DNA of 43,998 bases from Mesorhizobium metallidurans STM 2683 (lineage in GTDB: Bacteria; Pseudomonadota; Alphaproteobacteria; Rhizobiales; Rhizobiaceae). This document shows positions 42,683 through 43,998 of the stretch, piece by piece (positions within the stretch are counted from its first letter, which is position 1; every line of letters starts with the position of its first letter). The stretch lies in NCBI RefSeq assembly GCF_000350085.1, contig NZ_CAUM01000124.1:1-43998 (forward strand), read 5' to 3'. Under the pieces are notes generated by a model. The model saw nothing but the letters and a program-made list of their open reading frames with translations. It did no database searches and had not been told where the DNA came from. A program made the translations under genes and the position numbers.

Positions 42683-43998
42683 ATGAGCGACATCGACCTC
42701 GTCCTTGACCATGTGGAAGCCAAGCTGCCTGTTTCGATCGACAAGTTCGTACGATTTCTGGCCTTTCCATCCGTATCCAGCCAGCCGGATGGCAGAGAAG
42801 GAATCGCCGCCTGCGCAGAGTGGCTTCGGTCCGAACTGGCAAGCTTGGGCCTTGAGACACAGGTTATCGCGACCGACGGTCATCCCGTGGTCATGGGCAA
42901 GTCACGGCCGCGAGACGGCTACCTAAGGGTCCTGCTATACGGTCACTACGATGTGCAGCCGGTAGAACCCCTCGACGCATGGGAGACGCCGCCATTCGAA
43001 CCGGCTTGCAGGAACGAGAACGACCTGGTGCGGATTTACGCGCGCGGCGCGTCGGACAGCAAGAGCCAGGTCTGGTCCGTTATCGAGGCACTCCGCGCCT
43101 GGAAGGAGACCCAAGGCGGGTTTCCGGTCGATGTGACGGTGCTCTTGGAGGGAGAAGAGGAAACAGGTTCGCCCAGCCTTCCCGCCTTTATCGATGCGCA
43201 TCACGACGAACTTTCCTGCGACGTCGCCTTCATCAGCGACAGCGACATGTGGTCTCCGACCAGGCCCGCCATCACGACGCGTCTGAAGGGATTGCTGCAT
43301 GAGAAGATCACGATCGTCGCGCCCAATGGCGACCTTCATTCCGGCCACTTCGGGAATGTAGCGGCCAATCCGGTGCGTACACTCGCCAAGATCCTCACCT
43401 CCATTCACGATGACGAGGGGCGGGTCAGGATCGATGGCTTTTACGATGGCGTCCGGCCGGTGCCTGCAACGCTGCGGGAGCAATGGGGGTCTCTCGATCT
43501 CCAAGAGGCTCTTGCCGGTGTCTCGGTCGCCGGAGCCGTCCAGGAAGTCGGGCATGGCGCGATCGAGTTGATGTGGAGCCGGCCCGGCATCGATTTCAAC
43601 GGCATAGTTGGTGGCAACACCGGACCTGGCGAGCGATCGGTCCTTCCCTCGTCGGCCTCGGCGCGACTGTCATTCCGCCTCGTCGACGAGCAGAAGCCGG
43701 AGCGCATCCGATCTTTGTTCAGGAAGTTTGTCGAAGCGCGCCTTCCTGACGGCTGCCGTGTGGAATTTGAGGGCGCCGGTGGAAACTCCGCAGTGTCGGT
43801 GAACGAAGCCAGCCGATTCATGGCAGCCACGGCGCGCGCGCTTGACGCCGAATGGCCGGAGCCGACCCTGATCAAGGGAACCGGAGGCGCGATACCACTC
43901 GTAGGACTTCTTACCGATGGCCTTGGCGTAGATTGCATCATCACGGGCTTCATCCTCGCCGATGATGCCATTCATGCCCCGAATGAACGCTATGACGT
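42683..43998 (+). CDS. M20 family metallopeptidase/dipeptidase (3' end outside window)
   Basis: The first 438 residues are present and in frame to the right edge. ATG 42683 follows CGGAGCTTCA. Zinc-site motifs are visible: LLYGHYDVQPVEP (His and Asp), RGASDSKSQ (bridging Asp), LLEGEEETGSP (catalytic Glu-Glu) and FISDSD. The insert with HSGHFGNVAANPV is the lid dimerisation domain. ILADDAIHAPNERYD near the edge supplies the last His. Relatives hydrolyse dipeptides or N-acyl amino acids. It lies 95 bases downstream of the PLP lyase, and the two are probably co-regulated by the LysR protein. Confidence 0.92.
   Translation, partial: MSDIDLVLDHVEAKLPVSIDKFVRFLAFPSVSSQPDGREGIAACAEWLRSELASLGLETQVIATDGHPVVMGKSRPRDGYLRVLLYGHYDVQPVEPLDAWETPPFEPACRNENDLVRIYARGASDSKSQVWSVIEALRAWKETQGGFPVDVTVLLEGEEETGSPSLPAFIDAHHDELSCDVAFISDSDMWSPTRPAITTRLKGLLHEKITIVAPNGDLHSGHFGNVAANPVRTLAKILTSIHDDEGRVRIDGFYDGVRPVPATLREQWGSLDLQEALAGVSVAGAVQEVGHGAIELMWSRPGIDFNGIVGGNTGPGERSVLPSSASARLSFRLVDEQKPERIRSLFRKFVEARLPDGCRVEFEGAGGNSAVSVNEASRFMAATARALDAEWPEPTLIKGTGGAIPLVGLLTDGLGVDCIITGFILADDAIHAPNERYD

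Noticed and set aside
36288..43998. Integrase or duplicated tRNA 3' end expected for an island at tRNA-Asn
   Set aside because: Neither was found in the window, so no integrative element is annotated.
1..43998. CRISPR arrays, rRNA genes, complete insertion sequences, prophage genes
   Set aside because: No regularly spaced direct repeats, no rRNA-like sequence and no transposase or phage structural genes were seen.

Overview
The window is chromosomal DNA of a high-GC alphaproteobacterium of the order Rhizobiales, most likely Mesorhizobium or a close relative. The evidence is a fused secDF, a PopZ (DUF2497) protein, an ExoR-type Sel1-repeat regulator, the gene order argS-SPOR-nagZ-scpAB-tatABC-serS-surE-pcm-nlpD, and palindromic intergenic repeats of the kind common in Mesorhizobium. 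No species can be fixed from the sequence alone.

Positions 1-35,000 are mostly core genome. At the left edge is a small membrane-anchored gene broken by two frameshifts. Next comes a minus-strand unit yajC-secDF (Sec export) followed by two genes that look like bacterial versions of mitochondrial complex I assembly factors: an Mth938/NDUFAF3-like protein and a squalene/phytoene-synthase-fold NDUFAF6-like protein lacking the first catalytic Asp motif. A DUF815 ATPase (+) converges on a long minus-strand series that, read in its own direction, is argS, SPOR-domain envelope protein, nagZ, scpA, scpB, tatA, tatB, tatC, serS, surE, pcm, NlpD-like LysM/LytM lipoprotein. This groups cell-envelope, chromosome-segregation, Tat-export and translation genes. 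Further on are dgt, then a plus-strand trio (ErpA/IscA-type Fe-S carrier, VOC protein, exonuclease III) and a small secreted protein. A minus-strand series follows: ilvD overlapping exoR, a FadL-type porin, valS, popZ, tolC and a second PCMT-family methyltransferase.

Near 35.3-36.3 kb there is a tRNA-Cys (-), a small PGPGW-like membrane protein (-) and a tRNA-Asn (+). From the 3' end of tRNA-Asn onward the content is accessory. It holds a Hg-type MerR regulator with an ACR3-like transporter (-); a divergent plus-strand set of a wrecked dsbD, a Tat-exported redoxin and a 65-aa Cys-containing two-helix protein resembling MerF; a frameshifted AbiEi-antitoxin fragment; and a LysR regulator divergent from a Cys/Met-metabolism PLP lyase and an M20 dipeptidase that runs off the right edge. 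No integrase is visible, so 'genomic island' is an inference from the tRNA boundary and gene content.

Non-coding structure includes tRNA-Cys, tRNA-Asn, three related REP-like palindromic loci, a MITE-like 209-bp inverted repeat between popZ and valS, two clear hairpin terminators, a promoter plus attenuator-like leader hairpin before yajC, a MerR-type operator, and two sites resembling LiuR-type operators. The best candidates for under-described biology are the NDUFAF3/NDUFAF6-like pair tied to SecDF-YajC and the MerR/ACR3/redoxin/MerF-like cassette.
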